Positions 37,111 to 47,034 of a DNA stretch of 64,000 bases are shown one piece after another. A program made the translations under genes and the position numbers. Origin of the DNA: Bacteroidota bacterium (GTDB lineage Bacteria > Bacteroidota > Bacteroidia > Cytophagales > Cyclobacteriaceae); assembly GCA_947470895.1 (NCBI GenBank), contig CANIVF010000016.1, positions 1 to 64,000 on the forward strand, in the 5' to 3' direction. How positions within the stretch are numbered: position 1 is the first letter of the stretch; each line of letters starts with the position of its first letter. The notes beneath the pieces are model-generated. The model was not told the DNA's origin. It saw only the letters and a program-made list of their open reading frames with translations, and did no database searches.

Positions 37111-37146
37111 AATAAAAAAACCGAACCCACTCAGGATTCGGTTTTA
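37111..37146 (-). terminator. rho-independent terminator after aconitase
   Basis: Minus-strand AAAACCGAA (37137-37145) pairs with TTCGGTTTT (37117-37125), 11-base loop, followed by TTTATTT. It lies 22 bp past the aconitase stop. Confidence 0.85.
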
Positions 37147-37167
37147 TTGGATGAACATATCTTCCAA

Positions 37168-39669
37168 TTACTTCTTTTTCTTCGAAGCTTTCTTTACTGC
37201 TTTTTTTACATTTTTTTTCGCAGCCTTAACAACTTTCTTCACCGCTTTCTTCGCTACTTTTTTTACGGGCTTTTTAGCCACCACTTTCTTAGCCACTGCT
37301 TTTTTAGTCGCCTTTTTAGTTGGTGGCTTAGTAGTTTTCTTAACGATAACTTTCTTTGCAACAGCTTTTTTCTTTGCCTTAGGTTTAGCAGCGGCTGCCG
37401 TTGCTGCAGCTTTCGCATTGCCCATGGCATTTAAAGCAGATCCTGCCTTAAACCACACAATTTGTCCTTTATTGTAGGTATGGTTCACAGTAATAGAATC
37501 CGTACTTCCATTACTATGATTAATCACAAGCGTAAGTGGCTTTTCCGGGCTAAAGGCTGTAAGGCCGATGATATCAAATGAATCATCCTCCTTGATCTTA
37601 TTGTAATCTTCTTTGTTGGCAAATGTTAACGCCAACATACCTTGTTTCTTTAAGTTAGTTTCGTGAATTCGGGCGAATGATTTCACCAGAATGGCACAAA
37701 CTCCTAAATGACGAGGCTCCATGGCTGCGTGCTCGCGTGACGAGCCTTCGCCATAGTTTTCGTCACCGACTACGATAGAACCAACGCCTTGTGCCTTGTA
37801 AGCACGCTGCACATTGGGCACTTCGTTATATTCACCGTTCAGGCCATTCTTAACGCTATTGATTTTCTCGTTGAAGAAGTTGGTGGCACCAATCAATAAG
37901 TTATTGGAAATATTATCCAAATGTCCTCTGTATTTTAGCCACTTCCCGGCCATCGAAATATGATCTGTGGTGCACTTGCCTTTTGCCTTGATCAGCAAAC
38001 GCAATCCTTTCAAGTCGGTGCCTTCCCATGCTTTGAATGGAGCAAGCAATTGTAAACGATCTGAGGTAGGGCTTACTTTCACTTGTACTTTGCTGCCATC
38101 TTTAGCAGGAGCTTGGTAGCCCGGATCTTTTACATCAAATCCTTTTTTAGGAAGTTCATCTCCGGTAGGAGGGTCCAGTTTCACTTGCTCGCCACGCTCG
38201 TTGGTGAGGTAGTCAGTAAGCGGATTGAAATTCAAGTCACCTGCGATGGCGAGGGCTGTTACTAATTCTGGTGACCCTACAAAGGCGTAGGTGTTAGGGT
38301 TGCCATCGTTACGCGACTGGAAGTTTCTGTTAAAGGAGTGAACGATTGTGTTCTTTTCTTTTCTATCGGCACCTACGCGGGCCCACATACCGATACACGG
38401 TCCGCAGGCATTAGCAAATACCTTGGCTCCAATCTTATTGAACGTGTCAATAAATCCATCGCGCTCAATGGTATAACGCACTTGTTCTGAACCTGGAGTG
38501 ATGGTGAATACTGCTTTGGTTTTCAGTCCTTTATCCGCTACTTGTTTAGCTAAACTTGCGGCACGTGCGATATCCTCATAAGAGGAATTGGTGCATGATC
38601 CGATCAAGCCCACTTCGACTTTGGTAGGCCAGCCATTCTTAGCAGCTTCTTCTTTAAGTTTTGAAATTGGAGTTGCCAAATCAGGAGTGAAAGGACCGTT
38701 CAAATGTGGCTCTAATTCTGAAAGGTTGATCTCAATAACCTGATCAAAGTACTTTTCAGGGTTAGCATACACTTCAGGATCGGCCGTCAGGTGTTCCTTT
38801 ATTTTGTCTGCCATCTTCGCCACTTCTGCACGTCCGGTTGAAACCAGGTAGCGTGACATCGATTCATCATATCCGAACGTTGACGTAGTAGCACCAATCT
38901 CCGCACCCATGTTACAGATGGTTCCTTTACCCGTACAACTCATCGAAGTGGCACCTTCACCAAAGTATTCCACAATGGCTCCGGTTCCTCCTTTTACGGT
39001 GAGAATACCTGCCACTTTAAGGATCACATCTTTTGCGGATGTCCAACCATTTAATTTTCCGGTTAGTTTAATACCGATCAACTTAGGGAATTTTAACTCC
39101 CATGCCATGCCTGCCATCACATCTACGGCATCAGCACCGCCAACACCAATGGCAACCATACCCAACCCACCGGCATTCACGGTGTGTGAGTCAGTTCCTA
39201 TCATCATACCTCCGGGGAAGGCATAGTTTTCCAAAACCACCTGGTGTATGATACCAGCACCAGGTTTCCAGAAACCAATACCATATTTAGTTGAAACCGA
39301 AGAGAGGAAATCGAATACTTCCTTGCTCTCTGTGTTTGCTACTGTTAAATCATCTTTTGCGCCCACTTTTGCGGTGATCAGGTGATCACAATGTACCGTA
39401 GATGGTACGGCTACTTTGGGCTTACCGGCCGACATAAATTGAAGCAATGCCATCTGTGCGGTAGCATCTTGCATCGCCACGCGATCTGGAGCAAAGTCTA
39501 CATAGGATGTGCCTCGTCCAAAGTTCTCAAGCTTCTGGTAGGTATGAAGATGAGTGTAGAGAATTTTCTCTGACAAGGTGAGATGTTTGCCAACGGCCTT
39601 TCTGGCTTTGGCGATACGGCCCGGCATTGCTGCATACAGAGCATTGATCATGTCTAAGTCGAATACCAT
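37168..39669 (-). CDS. acn: aconitate hydratase with a lysine/alanine-rich C-terminal tail
   Basis: An 833-residue aconitase of the TCA cycle (citrate to isocitrate). The [4Fe-4S] ligands are in [10 protein letters not shown] and [27 protein letters not shown] and the swivel domain motif [20 protein letters not shown] are intact. The core ends near residue 748, as in the mitochondrial-type enzyme. Residues of about 752-833 (37168-37416) form a tail of Lys, Ala, Val and Thr repeats ([20 protein letters not shown]) resembling histone H1. It is in frame, with no stop or shift at the junction. The tail could bind nucleic acid or polyphosphate; this is inference. Confidence 0.95.
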   Translation of the reverse strand: MVFDLDMINALYAAMPGRIAKARKAVGKHLTLSEKILYTHLHTYQKLENFGRGTSYVDFAPDRVAMQDATAQMALLQFMSAGKPKVAVPSTVHCDHLITAKVGAKDDLTVANTESKEVFDFLSSVSTKYGIGFWKPGAGIIHQVVLENYAFPGGMMIGTDSHTVNAGGLGMVAIGVGGADAVDVMAGMAWELKFPKLIGIKLTGKLNGWTSAKDVILKVAGILTVKGGTGAIVEYFGEGATSMSCTGKGTICNMGAEIGATTSTFGYDESMSRYLVSTGRAEVAKMADKIKEHLTADPEVYANPEKYFDQVIEINLSELEPHLNGPFTPDLATPISKLKEEAAKNGWPTKVEVGLIGSCTNSSYEDIARAASLAKQVADKGLKTKAVFTITPGSEQVRYTIERDGFIDTFNKIGAKVFANACGPCIGMWARVGADRKEKNTIVHSFNRNFQSRNDGNPNTYAFVGSPELVTALAIAGDLNFNPLTDYLTNERGEQVKLDPPTGDELPKKGFDVKDPGYQAPAKDGSKVQVKVSPTSDRLQLLAPFKAWEGTDLKGLRLLIKAKGKCTTDHISMAGKWLKYRGHLDNISNNLLIGATNFFNEKINSVKNGLNGEYNEVPNVQRAYKAQGVGSIVVGDENYGEGSSREHAAMEPRHLGVCAILVKSFARIHETNLKKQGMLALTFANKEDYNKIKEDDSFDIIGLTAFSPEKPLTLVINHSNGSTDSITVNHTYNKGQIVWFKAGSALNAMGNAKAAATAAAAKPKAKKKAVAKKVIVKKTTKPPTKKATKKAVAKKVVAKKPVKKVAKKAVKKVVKAAKKNVKKAVKKASKKKK

Positions 39670-39786
39670 AAATCGTTTATTTTCGATGTTTTAGGAACCG
39701 CTAAGCTAATAAAATTTTATGTTGGATGTTGCTGATCTTATTCGTTTTTACTGTTCTGATCACCTTTTCGAGGCTGACCTGCAAAG

Positions 39787-39811
39787 GAAAACCCCGCTAA
39801 GGGCGGGGCTT
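39787..39811 (-). terminator. rho-independent terminator after folE
   Basis: Minus-strand GCCCCGCCCTTAGCGGGGTTTTCC: the CCCCGC/GCGGGG stem (39803-39808 with 39792-39797) is followed by TTTT. It starts 4 bp past the folE stop. Confidence 0.8.
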
Positions 39812-39814
39812 CAT

Positions 39815-40504
39815 TTATTTATTATTAATGTAGTTGAGGAATTCTCGCTTAAAGGTCTCTTCGCTAAACTTGCCCCCAAAAAAAGCAGTCCCGGTTTTAC
39901 TATTTGTATCGCCTACACCACGGGATGCAACACACATGTGATTGGCATCCATAACCACACCAACATGTTCCGTTCCTAAAATACGTTGCAGTTCTTTTCC
40001 AATCTGAACGGTTAAGCGCTCCTGAACTTGCGGACGCTTAGCGAAGTATTGAACAATACGATTGATCTTGGATAAGCCAATAACTTTACCACTGGAGAAA
40101 TATGCTACATGCGCTTTTCCATAGATGGGCACAAAGTGATGTTCGCAATGAGAATAGAACGTGATGTCTTTCTCTACGAGCATCTGATCGTACTTGTATT
40201 TGTTTTCGAAGAGCTTTGCTACCGGACGATTCTTAGGATTCAATCCGCTGAACACTTCCTTGACGTACATCTTGGCTACTCTGTGCGGAGTTCCGTTCAG
40301 GCTGTCATCGGTAAGATCAAGGCCAAGTATTTCCATGATTTCGCGGAAGTGTTTTTCAATTTGCTCCACTTTTTCATCATCGCTTAGTACAAACGCATCT
40401 TCACGCAACGGGGTGTTCCATGATGTAACGATGTGATCATCATCAAACTCCTCATCGAGAGGATTAATGGGCCGGATATTCAACGAAATTTCTTTCTGTC
40501 TCAT
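39815..40504 (-). CDS. folE: GTP cyclohydrolase I
   Basis: A 229-residue enzyme converting GTP to 7,8-dihydroneopterin triphosphate. The zinc ligands are in FYSHCEHHFVPIYGKAHVAY and the later CVASRG; the active-site His residues are in the same stretch. The C-terminal VGDTNSKTGTAFFGG is typical. The first ~45 residues are acidic and variable. Its start lies 41 bases inside the upstream pterin synthase gene, so the two genes overlap and are translated in sequence. Confidence 0.96.
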   Translation of the reverse strand: MRQKEISLNIRPINPLDEEFDDDHIVTSWNTPLREDAFVLSDDEKVEQIEKHFREIMEILGLDLTDDSLNGTPHRVAKMYVKEVFSGLNPKNRPVAKLFENKYKYDQMLVEKDITFYSHCEHHFVPIYGKAHVAYFSSGKVIGLSKINRIVQYFAKRPQVQERLTVQIGKELQRILGTEHVGVVMDANHMCVASRGVGDTNSKTGTAFFGGKFSEETFKREFLNYINNK

Positions 40505-40883
40505 AGAGTTTGACTTTAAGGTCGTACTGATTGTCTATTTGTTGCCTCAATATCCGCCAGATCACTACGGCAAGGTTCTCTGCTGAAGGATTCAGATTTT
40601 TGAAGTATGGAGTATCTAAATTAAGATTTTTGTGATCAAAATGAATAAGGATATTTTCTTTGATGAGATCACTTAACAGTTTCATATCAAATACATAACC
40701 CGTTTCGGGATCAGGTGTTCCGATGAGCGTCACAATTAATTCATAATTATGTCCGTGGTAGTTGGGATTATTACACTTTCCAAATACAGCATCATTCTTT
40801 TCATCCGACCAGGCCGGGTTGTACAGGCGATGTGCAGCATTGAAATGTTCCTTACGGGATACGGCTATTTTCATTTGACTCAA
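40464..40883 (-). CDS. queD: 6-pyruvoyl-tetrahydropterin synthase / QueD family
   Basis: A 139-residue protein acting on the GTP cyclohydrolase product. Zinc-binding His residues are in HFNAAHRL and YHGHNYEL; the catalytic Cys is in FGKCNNPNYHGHNY. The spacing C-x5-HGH and the wording of this motif are those of eukaryotic-type pyruvoyl-tetrahydropterin synthases; QueD usually has C-x3-HGH. It may therefore serve tetrahydropterin synthesis instead of, or as well as, queuosine. It overlaps folE by 41 bp in one operon. Confidence 0.88.
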   Translation of the reverse strand: MSQMKIAVSRKEHFNAAHRLYNPAWSDEKNDAVFGKCNNPNYHGHNYELIVTLIGTPDPETGYVFDMKLLSDLIKENILIHFDHKNLNLDTPYFKNLNPSAENLAVVIWRILRQQIDNQYDLKVKLYETERNFVEYPAH

Positions 40884-41012
40884 TTATAAACCATGAATGG
40901 GGCAAATGGTTCACCCAGTTTAATAATTAGTTTAAATTTAGTTGAAAAGTTAAGTTAAATGGGTTCACGAATTTACCATATTGAAGATTGTTTTAAACGG
41001 TATTTTTGATTT

Positions 41013-42602
41013 ATGACCAACCTTGCGATCATTATACTTTTATTGGCTGTCGTTACTGCCCTGGCGCAGGTTACTGATAAAGTGCGAATACCCTATCCCA
41101 TACTTCTTGTTATTGCCGGCATTGCCATAGGTATTATTCCGGGATTGCCTGTAATGACATTGAATCCAGATGTTGTCTTCCTAATATTTTTGCCGCCTGT
41201 ATTGTATGCTGCCGCATGGAGCACCTCGTGGCCCGACTTTAAACAATCGATCAGGCCCATTTCGTTGCTGGCCATTGGATGTGTATTGTTCACGACCGTG
41301 ATTGTTGCAGCAGCGGCACATTATTTTATACCCGACTTTGGTTGGGTTGAGTCATTTGTATTGGGTGCTATTGTTTCTCCACCCGATGCCGTGGCTGCTA
41401 CAGCGGCAACGAAAGGTTTGAAAATTCCAAAACGAATTATCACCATTCTGGAAGGAGAGAGTCTGGTCAATGATGCTACGGGTTTAATTGCCTATCGCTA
41501 TGCCGTTGCTGCAGCAGCCTCCGGAACTTTTATTTTCTGGCTTGCTGGTATCAACTTTTTTTATGTGGCAGGCTTTGGTATCATCATCGGTTTGTTGATT
41601 GGCTATCTGTTTTTTTGGATTCATAAAATCACACCTCATAATGCTACAACCGATACTACATTTACCCTGCTGGCACCTTATGCCGCTTATTTACTGGCAG
41701 AAGAGTTTCATGCATCTGGTGTTTTAGCTGTAGTTGCTGCCGGTTTGTTCTTAAGCCCGCGTTCATCCGAAGTGTTTTCGAATCAAACCCGTATTCAGGC
41801 GAATGCGGTTTGGGATACCATGATTTTCATTCTCAACGGAGTAATTTTTATTCTGATCGGATTGCAACTGCCGATTATCCTGAGTCACATCACCAGTGAT
41901 TCATTGAGCACACTGTTCTGGTATGGAGCAGTGGTAAGCGTTGCAGCGGTGGTTGCTCGTATTCTTTGGGTTTTCCCTGGTGCGTATTTGCCACGCTGGT
42001 TTAGTAAATCGATTCGTGAACGTGAGCCTGATACGAATGTGAGAAGTGTTTCCATCATCGCATGGTCGGGGATGAGGGGTATTGTTTCGTTAGCTGCCGC
42101 ACTGGGTCTTCCATTAATGGTGTCTGAAACCAAAGCGTTTCCTCATCGCGACCTGATTATCTTTCTCACCTTTTGTGTGATTTTTGTGACGCTGATGTTA
42201 CAAGGAATGACCTTGAGAAAACTCATTCATTGGCTGGGGGTAAAATCGGGTGACGGCCATATTAAGGAGGAGGAACGAATTCGGGTTCAACTGGCATCAT
42301 CCGTGATCGAACATATCGAAGAGCACTATTCGTTGGGGTTGAGTGATGAAGTGCTCAACCAGATAAAGTCGAAATATGAAATACGTATTCAACGCATCCG
42401 AAAAGAAGAATCAGAAAATCGAATGACGAGTGAGGAGATTGATGAGTTACAGCGGATTCATCAGGAACTCATTAAAAGAGAACGAGAACTTATTCTGCAA
42501 CTACGCAAAGATGCAAAAGTGACAGATGAAATAGTTCGTAAAATCGAATACGAATTAGATCTGGAAGAAGCACGATTGGAGTTGGATCGGTATAACGATT
42601 AG
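41013..42602 (+). CDS. CPA1-family Na+/H+ antiporter
   Basis: A 529-residue cation/proton antiporter with about 12 membrane segments to residue ~410. Core marks are VFLIFLPPVLYAAAW, the ion-site region ESFVLGAIVSPPDAVAATA, and ILEGESLVNDATGLIAYR, with the conserved ND pair. The C-terminal ~110 residues are a soluble, charged, coiled-coil-like tail (VIEHIEEHYSLGLSDEVLNQ...), the common YjcE/NhaP-type arrangement. Specificity (Na+, K+ or Li+) is not readable. A strong terminator follows. Confidence 0.92.
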   Translation: MTNLAIIILLLAVVTALAQVTDKVRIPYPILLVIAGIAIGIIPGLPVMTLNPDVVFLIFLPPVLYAAAWSTSWPDFKQSIRPISLLAIGCVLFTTVIVAAAAHYFIPDFGWVESFVLGAIVSPPDAVAATAATKGLKIPKRIITILEGESLVNDATGLIAYRYAVAAAASGTFIFWLAGINFFYVAGFGIIIGLLIGYLFFWIHKITPHNATTDTTFTLLAPYAAYLLAEEFHASGVLAVVAAGLFLSPRSSEVFSNQTRIQANAVWDTMIFILNGVIFILIGLQLPIILSHITSDSLSTLFWYGAVVSVAAVVARILWVFPGAYLPRWFSKSIREREPDTNVRSVSIIAWSGMRGIVSLAAALGLPLMVSETKAFPHRDLIIFLTFCVIFVTLMLQGMTLRKLIHWLGVKSGDGHIKEEERIRVQLASSVIEHIEEHYSLGLSDEVLNQIKSKYEIRIQRIRKEESENRMTSEEIDELQRIHQELIKRERELILQLRKDAKVTDEIVRKIEYELDLEEARLELDRYND

Positions 42603-42633
42603 GTTTTGACAGGATGAAAACAATCATCATGAA

Positions 42634-42669
42634 ATAAAGAAAGGAGAACGCTCGCTCTCCTTTCTTTAT
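42634..42669. terminator. bidirectional terminator, 14-bp perfect stem
   Basis: ATAAAGAAAGGAGA (42634-42647) is a perfect inverted match to 42656-42669, 8-base loop, between the convergent antiporter and DUF1080 genes. The arms are A/T-rich outside, so each strand has a partial T run. Confidence 0.85.
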
Positions 42670-42683
42670 GATTATACTATATT

Positions 42684-43487
42684 TCAAAGTTTTCTAATCC
42701 AGATATTTCTGAACTGAGTTTTATTACCATGATCCTGTAAGTGGATCACATCATCGCCATGGGCAGAAGGGTAGTTATGCAATCCGATGTAGAGAGTAAG
42801 TCCATTGATCGTAGCATTGTTTTGAACCAATACGCCATTATGCAAAACGGTAATGCGGGCGGGCGCATCCAATTGTCCATCTGCTTTAAAACGGGGTGCC
42901 GTATAGATCACATCGTATGTATTCCATTCGAGCGGACCACGCATCGCATTGACTAACGGTGCCTGATCTTTATAAATACTGGCAGCCTGCCCGTTGCGAT
43001 AGGTGCGGTTGCTATAAGAATCCAATATCTGAAGCTCATATCGATCCTGGAAAAATACTCCACTGTTTCCGCGTCCTTGTCCTGCGCCTTCAACGGCATC
43101 CGGTGCACTAAACTCTATGTGCAACTGGCAATCTCCAAATTGCATTTTGGTTTGAATATCACCAGAACCAGGCACGACCTCCAAGTGGTCGTTGTTCACG
43201 ATTTTCCAAGGCGCTGGTTTTGTTTTGTCTTTTTGACTTACCCATTGATCAAGATTTTTGCCGTCAAATAAAATGATTGCATCAGAAGGGGCATCTCCTA
43301 ATTTTGTTGCAGGTGAAATCAACTTTACTTCTGGTTCCCAGATTTCTGTCATTTCCGGTTTCATGGGCATGGGCGAAACCGCTGGTGGAGTACTGGGATT
43401 ACCTTGCTGCGCCTGCGAAATTTTAGTAACAAATACACCGGTAACCAAAGTGCATAGCCAAATCGTTTTTAGTTTCATAGTAGTCAT
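42684..43487 (-). CDS. secreted DUF1080 protein (3-keto-disaccharide hydrolase-type)
   Basis: A 267-residue protein with a signal peptide ending ISQAQ. The DUF1080 lectin-like sandwich begins with ILFDGKNLDQWVSQ and continues through DCQLHIEFSAPD, GNSGVFFQDRYELQILDSY, EWNTYDVIYTAPRF and the closing FRNIWIRKL. Members are known as 3-keto-glycoside hydrolases or carbohydrate-binding proteins. It lies 240 bp from a carbohydrate-related pair (SGNH hydrolase and a glycosidase-like protein) on the same strand; 43488-43727 holds nothing recognised. Confidence 0.88.
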   Translation of the reverse strand: MTTMKLKTIWLCTLVTGVFVTKISQAQQGNPSTPPAVSPMPMKPEMTEIWEPEVKLISPATKLGDAPSDAIILFDGKNLDQWVSQKDKTKPAPWKIVNNDHLEVVPGSGDIQTKMQFGDCQLHIEFSAPDAVEGAGQGRGNSGVFFQDRYELQILDSYSNRTYRNGQAASIYKDQAPLVNAMRGPLEWNTYDVIYTAPRFKADGQLDAPARITVLHNGVLVQNNATINGLTLYIGLHNYPSAHGDDVIHLQDHGNKTQFRNIWIRKL

Positions 43488-43727
43488 GGATTTGATGAGT
43501 AATGGTCGAATTTATTATAAAAAAATTAAATTATCTCTTTCACCTGGTAGGTTCGGTTTTTATCAATTGGCAACGGTGATTAACCGAACTAGTTTAGTTT
43601 ACCGTTAGCCAATACCATACCAGTAATGATACATCATTAAAATGGAATGGGATTATACGTGATCCCCTAAAGACTGACACATACTTCCATTACCGGTGTA
43701 AAGAATTAGCAGCATGTCGGTAAAGCA

Positions 43728-44674
43728 CTAATTGCGAAGCAGGTTGATTTCCTTTTGAATATCCCTTGCTTTCTTTTTTGCCTTATGCAAAGGAAGTCCG
43801 GTATTCATGCCGGGTCTGAGATGGCCGGTCCTGGTGAGCCAGGCATCCTTCCTTATCAACTGAAGCTGGGAAACTCGTTGTAAAATACTATCTCCATTTG
43901 TTGTGTTGATTACCAAATCTGAAAGGCTTTCCACTTCATCGACATTCTTTTCTCCCAGGTAAAGTAGGATTTCTTTCGACTAATCCAATGTCCCGTTTTG
44001 CCAGGATGGACACCATCATCTGCCAATGCAAAGGTTGAATCTTTTTCAATTTGATTTTCCAGATATGTTTTCATCGCACCGTGTATGTCAGCAACGTGCC
44101 ACTGCGCTACGTCACGTTGTGTTAGCAGCCAATCAGAATAAACATCTAGCACCTGTGCGTACCCTGAATGACCTCCTTTGCGTTCATCGAAAACAGGTGG
44201 TGTTAGGAGAATAATCTTTTTTACTCTCGCTTTCACCAGTTCATCATGCAGCCAATTGATTCCTTCTTTAAATTTAATGAATCGCTCTTTATCCAGCGGC
44301 ATATAAATACCATCGTTCATTCCGTAGCAGGCGAATACCCAATCGGGCTTCGTTTGTTTCAGTACGCGAGCGAGTCGTTCGTGCAAGTCAGGCCTCGGAA
44401 ATTTTCCATCGGCATGACCAGGCTCTGATAAACCTGAAGCGGTTTCGCTGGGAAGTCCGGCATTGATAAACTCCACTTTCATTTCTGGATAGTGTGTTGT
44501 AAAATAAAACTCAAGATTGGTAATATACTCACCAGCATAAGTGATGCTGTTTCCTAGAAATAAGATTCGCTTAACATCAGAAGGAAAAGGATTGGGTTTC
44601 TTTTGCTGTCCTAATAAACTATAAGAAGTTGTCAGGATAATTAAGAGAGAAAGAATGTTAAGCCGGAATTTCAA
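43728..44674 (-). pseudogene. secreted SGNH/GDSL hydrolase with a C-terminal frameshift
   Basis: The first 230 residues form an SGNH hydrolase: signal peptide, block I LFLGNSITYAGEY with the Ser nucleophile, block III YGMNDGIY, and the catalytic Asp-His in DDGVHPGKTGH. About ten codons later, near 43975-43985, the frame shifts: the original continuation KEILLYLGEKNVDEVESLSD is in another frame and runs to 43728. In the current frame the protein ends with an unrelated tail at 43910. All catalytic blocks precede the lesion, so partial activity is possible; a sequencing error is also possible. Confidence 0.75.
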
Positions 44675-44731
44675 TTTGAATGTTTTAAGGTATTATATCG
44701 ATTGAGTTAACACTTGGAGAGTTTCATTAGA

Positions 44732-46921
44732 TCAGTCGATGACAAACCAATTATAGCTGTTGGCATCAATCGTAATCGTTATTGAAGCCTCGTAGTTACG
44801 ATTGAGCGTTATGTTAACAGGTTTACCATCTTTCTCAGAAAGAGTAGCCACATCGGCTAGGCCAGTGTAATATAAAGGCAGCTTGACTGTGCGTGTTATT
44901 CTTTCATTTGTTGGATTGTAGAACAATGCAAAGCCTTTCTGCTTGAGGAATGGATTCACATGCATGATACCATCCCAATCACGACCATCAGCTCTGCGAA
45001 GGTGGATGATATCCGAATTCAGAATGTCTCTGTATTTTTTATACCATGAAATGGTTTTGATGACAACCTGCTTCGTTTCCTCCGAGTCGTATAATCTTGG
45101 ACCGCGATAGCAGGCTTGCACACCAGCACCGTAGTACTGTATCATTAACTGTTCGTAGTCGTTGAGATGATCCTTTAAAGGCTCCAGTACTGCCTCCGGA
45201 CCGCCACCCTGATATTTAGTTAATGGCACAAAACCCCAACCCATCGATGGGGTTTTCTCAAATGTGCCATCATAGATGTTTTGCCGGTTGATGATCTTTT
45301 GCTGTTCGCGCGATAATGAAAAGTTCACTTCGCGGTAGCCGATCGCAATCTTGTGTGTGCCATCCAGAAAATACCAATCGGGTGCGTTGATATAAACACC
45401 CTGTTCGTTCAACCATCGGTACAATTCTTTTTGTATTTCCATTTGTTTCCATTGACTGTCATCTAAACCCGTATGGCCCGGGTGAACGGAAGAAGCACAC
45501 ACATCGCCAGGATAAGGCCCATCATTTTCCCAGATATCAAATCTGGTTTGTTTGTAAAAGGCTTTGATCTTATCGCGATATGCTAAACCCCATTTACTTC
45601 CAAAGCAAGGAGCGTTACCAAAAAATGCTCCTCCGGGCTTTCCGGTTTTTGCATCGATCACATCATCTTGATCGCTGATCCTTCTGCTGCTGAAGAGGGA
45701 ATAACCTCCAATGAGTATTCCTTTGTCGTGGGCATATTTGGCAAGACTTGTCCACCGTTTTAAATTTTCTGGTGAATTATCTTCCATGTTGAGATGACTT
45801 CCAAAACTTAAAATCATTGCTTCATAACCAGTGGCTGCGCATTGATCAAGGGCTGTTTTTACTTCTTCATCATTTTTGCTAACGAGGTGCATGAAAATCG
45901 GATTCTGTGTTATCCATGGTGCCACGGTGCGATACATTTTCCGGATGGCAAGTCCTCTTCGTTCGCGATCGTAACTATCCATCAACAGTTCATGGGTTCG
46001 CACGGATTTAAAAACTTCTCCTGGTTTTAGCTCAATGATTTTTACTTTTTCAGGATAGATTTCGAGTACACACGGAGTCTCATAGTTGTAATTCACTTGC
46101 GAGGTATACGTAGAATCAATTTTCCAATGGGTAGTTTGATCGCTGATGTCGTAACGCATGGCATTGTTGAATGCGTAATTGGTTTCTACATAGATGCCGT
46201 GTTGTTTTTTCATTTGCTCGGGTGATCCCACCACGGCACTTTCTTCTTCCACCAGACCCAGCACTTCGTTCACAACACGATCGATTTCAAATGTTTTGGC
46301 AGACTTGTTCTCTATTGAAACCCATTTAACGATCAAGGGAATGCCATCATACAATTCATAGTTTACGTTCACTTCCAAGCCTTTTAGCTCTGGTATTGGA
46401 GAGGTGAATGTTAGTGAAAGTAATTTTCCTGTAGCAGTTGGATAATTGGGATGCCATGTCTTTGGTTTCCAGCTTACGAAAGGGGTGAGTTCTTTGATCG
46501 TGTAGTGCTGAAAGACAAAGTCATTGTTTCCAATTTCAAACTGATCAACCCATTGTGGGATGAGGTATGCTTTTTCCTGCTGTCCTTTCAATCCTCCGAC
46601 ATTATACTTTGTTCCATTGATTGTTAACTGCGCTTCAGGTTTAATAGCACGTAATAGCTGTTGCCCGTTGGTCATGTTGGTATAATCGATGCAAGCTACG
46701 TTGGGAGTAATCCTGAATACGCGCTTTACTAATCCATTGAAAATCACAAGATTTTTTTTGTCTTGGGTTTGGTATACCTCCGCGCGACTACCAACAGGTT
46801 TTACCAGCCAGTCTTCAGATGCGTAAACATCTGGTTGATTATTCCAGACTGGTAATTCATTTTGTTGCCCATATGATTGTATGCAACCCGCGAAAAATAA
46901 AACGATTAAAATTCTTGCCAT
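44732..46921 (-). CDS. large secreted glycosidase-like protein (alpha-galactosidase/GH36-like architecture)
   Basis: A 729-residue protein with a signal peptide (ending SYGQQ). An N-terminal beta domain (to about residue 300) is followed by a barrel-like middle with the stretch AMILSFGSHLNMEDNSPENL, FDIWENDGPYPGDV and NAPDWYFLDGTHKI, and a C-terminal beta domain ending TITIDANSYNWFVID. The layout and the ENDGPYPG segment resemble clan GH-D alpha-galactosidases, with acidic residues in the right region, but I cannot name the catalytic pair with confidence. It is followed by the SGNH hydrolase on the same strand, fitting a polysaccharide-processing role. Confidence 0.65.
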   Translation of the reverse strand: MARILIVLFFAGCIQSYGQQNELPVWNNQPDVYASEDWLVKPVGSRAEVYQTQDKKNLVIFNGLVKRVFRITPNVACIDYTNMTNGQQLLRAIKPEAQLTINGTKYNVGGLKGQQEKAYLIPQWVDQFEIGNNDFVFQHYTIKELTPFVSWKPKTWHPNYPTATGKLLSLTFTSPIPELKGLEVNVNYELYDGIPLIVKWVSIENKSAKTFEIDRVVNEVLGLVEEESAVVGSPEQMKKQHGIYVETNYAFNNAMRYDISDQTTHWKIDSTYTSQVNYNYETPCVLEIYPEKVKIIELKPGEVFKSVRTHELLMDSYDRERRGLAIRKMYRTVAPWITQNPIFMHLVSKNDEEVKTALDQCAATGYEAMILSFGSHLNMEDNSPENLKRWTSLAKYAHDKGILIGGYSLFSSRRISDQDDVIDAKTGKPGGAFFGNAPCFGSKWGLAYRDKIKAFYKQTRFDIWENDGPYPGDVCASSVHPGHTGLDDSQWKQMEIQKELYRWLNEQGVYINAPDWYFLDGTHKIAIGYREVNFSLSREQQKIINRQNIYDGTFEKTPSMGWGFVPLTKYQGGGPEAVLEPLKDHLNDYEQLMIQYYGAGVQACYRGPRLYDSEETKQVVIKTISWYKKYRDILNSDIIHLRRADGRDWDGIMHVNPFLKQKGFALFYNPTNERITRTVKLPLYYTGLADVATLSEKDGKPVNITLNRNYEASITITIDANSYNWFVID

Positions 46922-46984
46922 GCAGTAATATTAAGGTAAAATCGCAAGGAGAAAAACCCCTCACCCGTCCTCATTCTTCGGACA

Positions 46985-47006
46985 CCCTCTCCCTGAGGGG
47001 AGAGGG
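46985..47006. repeat. GC-rich hairpin of dispersed-repeat type
   Basis: CCCTCTCCC, loop TGAG, GGGAGAGGG: a perfect 9-bp hairpin set in a C-rich stretch (46941-47010) upstream of the SDR gene. Sequences of this form occur as dispersed intergenic repeats in many bacteria; whether this one is repeated elsewhere in the genome cannot be seen here. Confidence 0.45.
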
Positions 47007-47034
47007 GAATGTGGGATTAGTTAAATAGTAGATT

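Noticed and set aside
37063-37477. Plus-strand open frames opposite the aconitase tail
   Set aside because: The Phe/Leu/Ala-rich low-complexity translation is the mirror of the Lys/Ala repeats.
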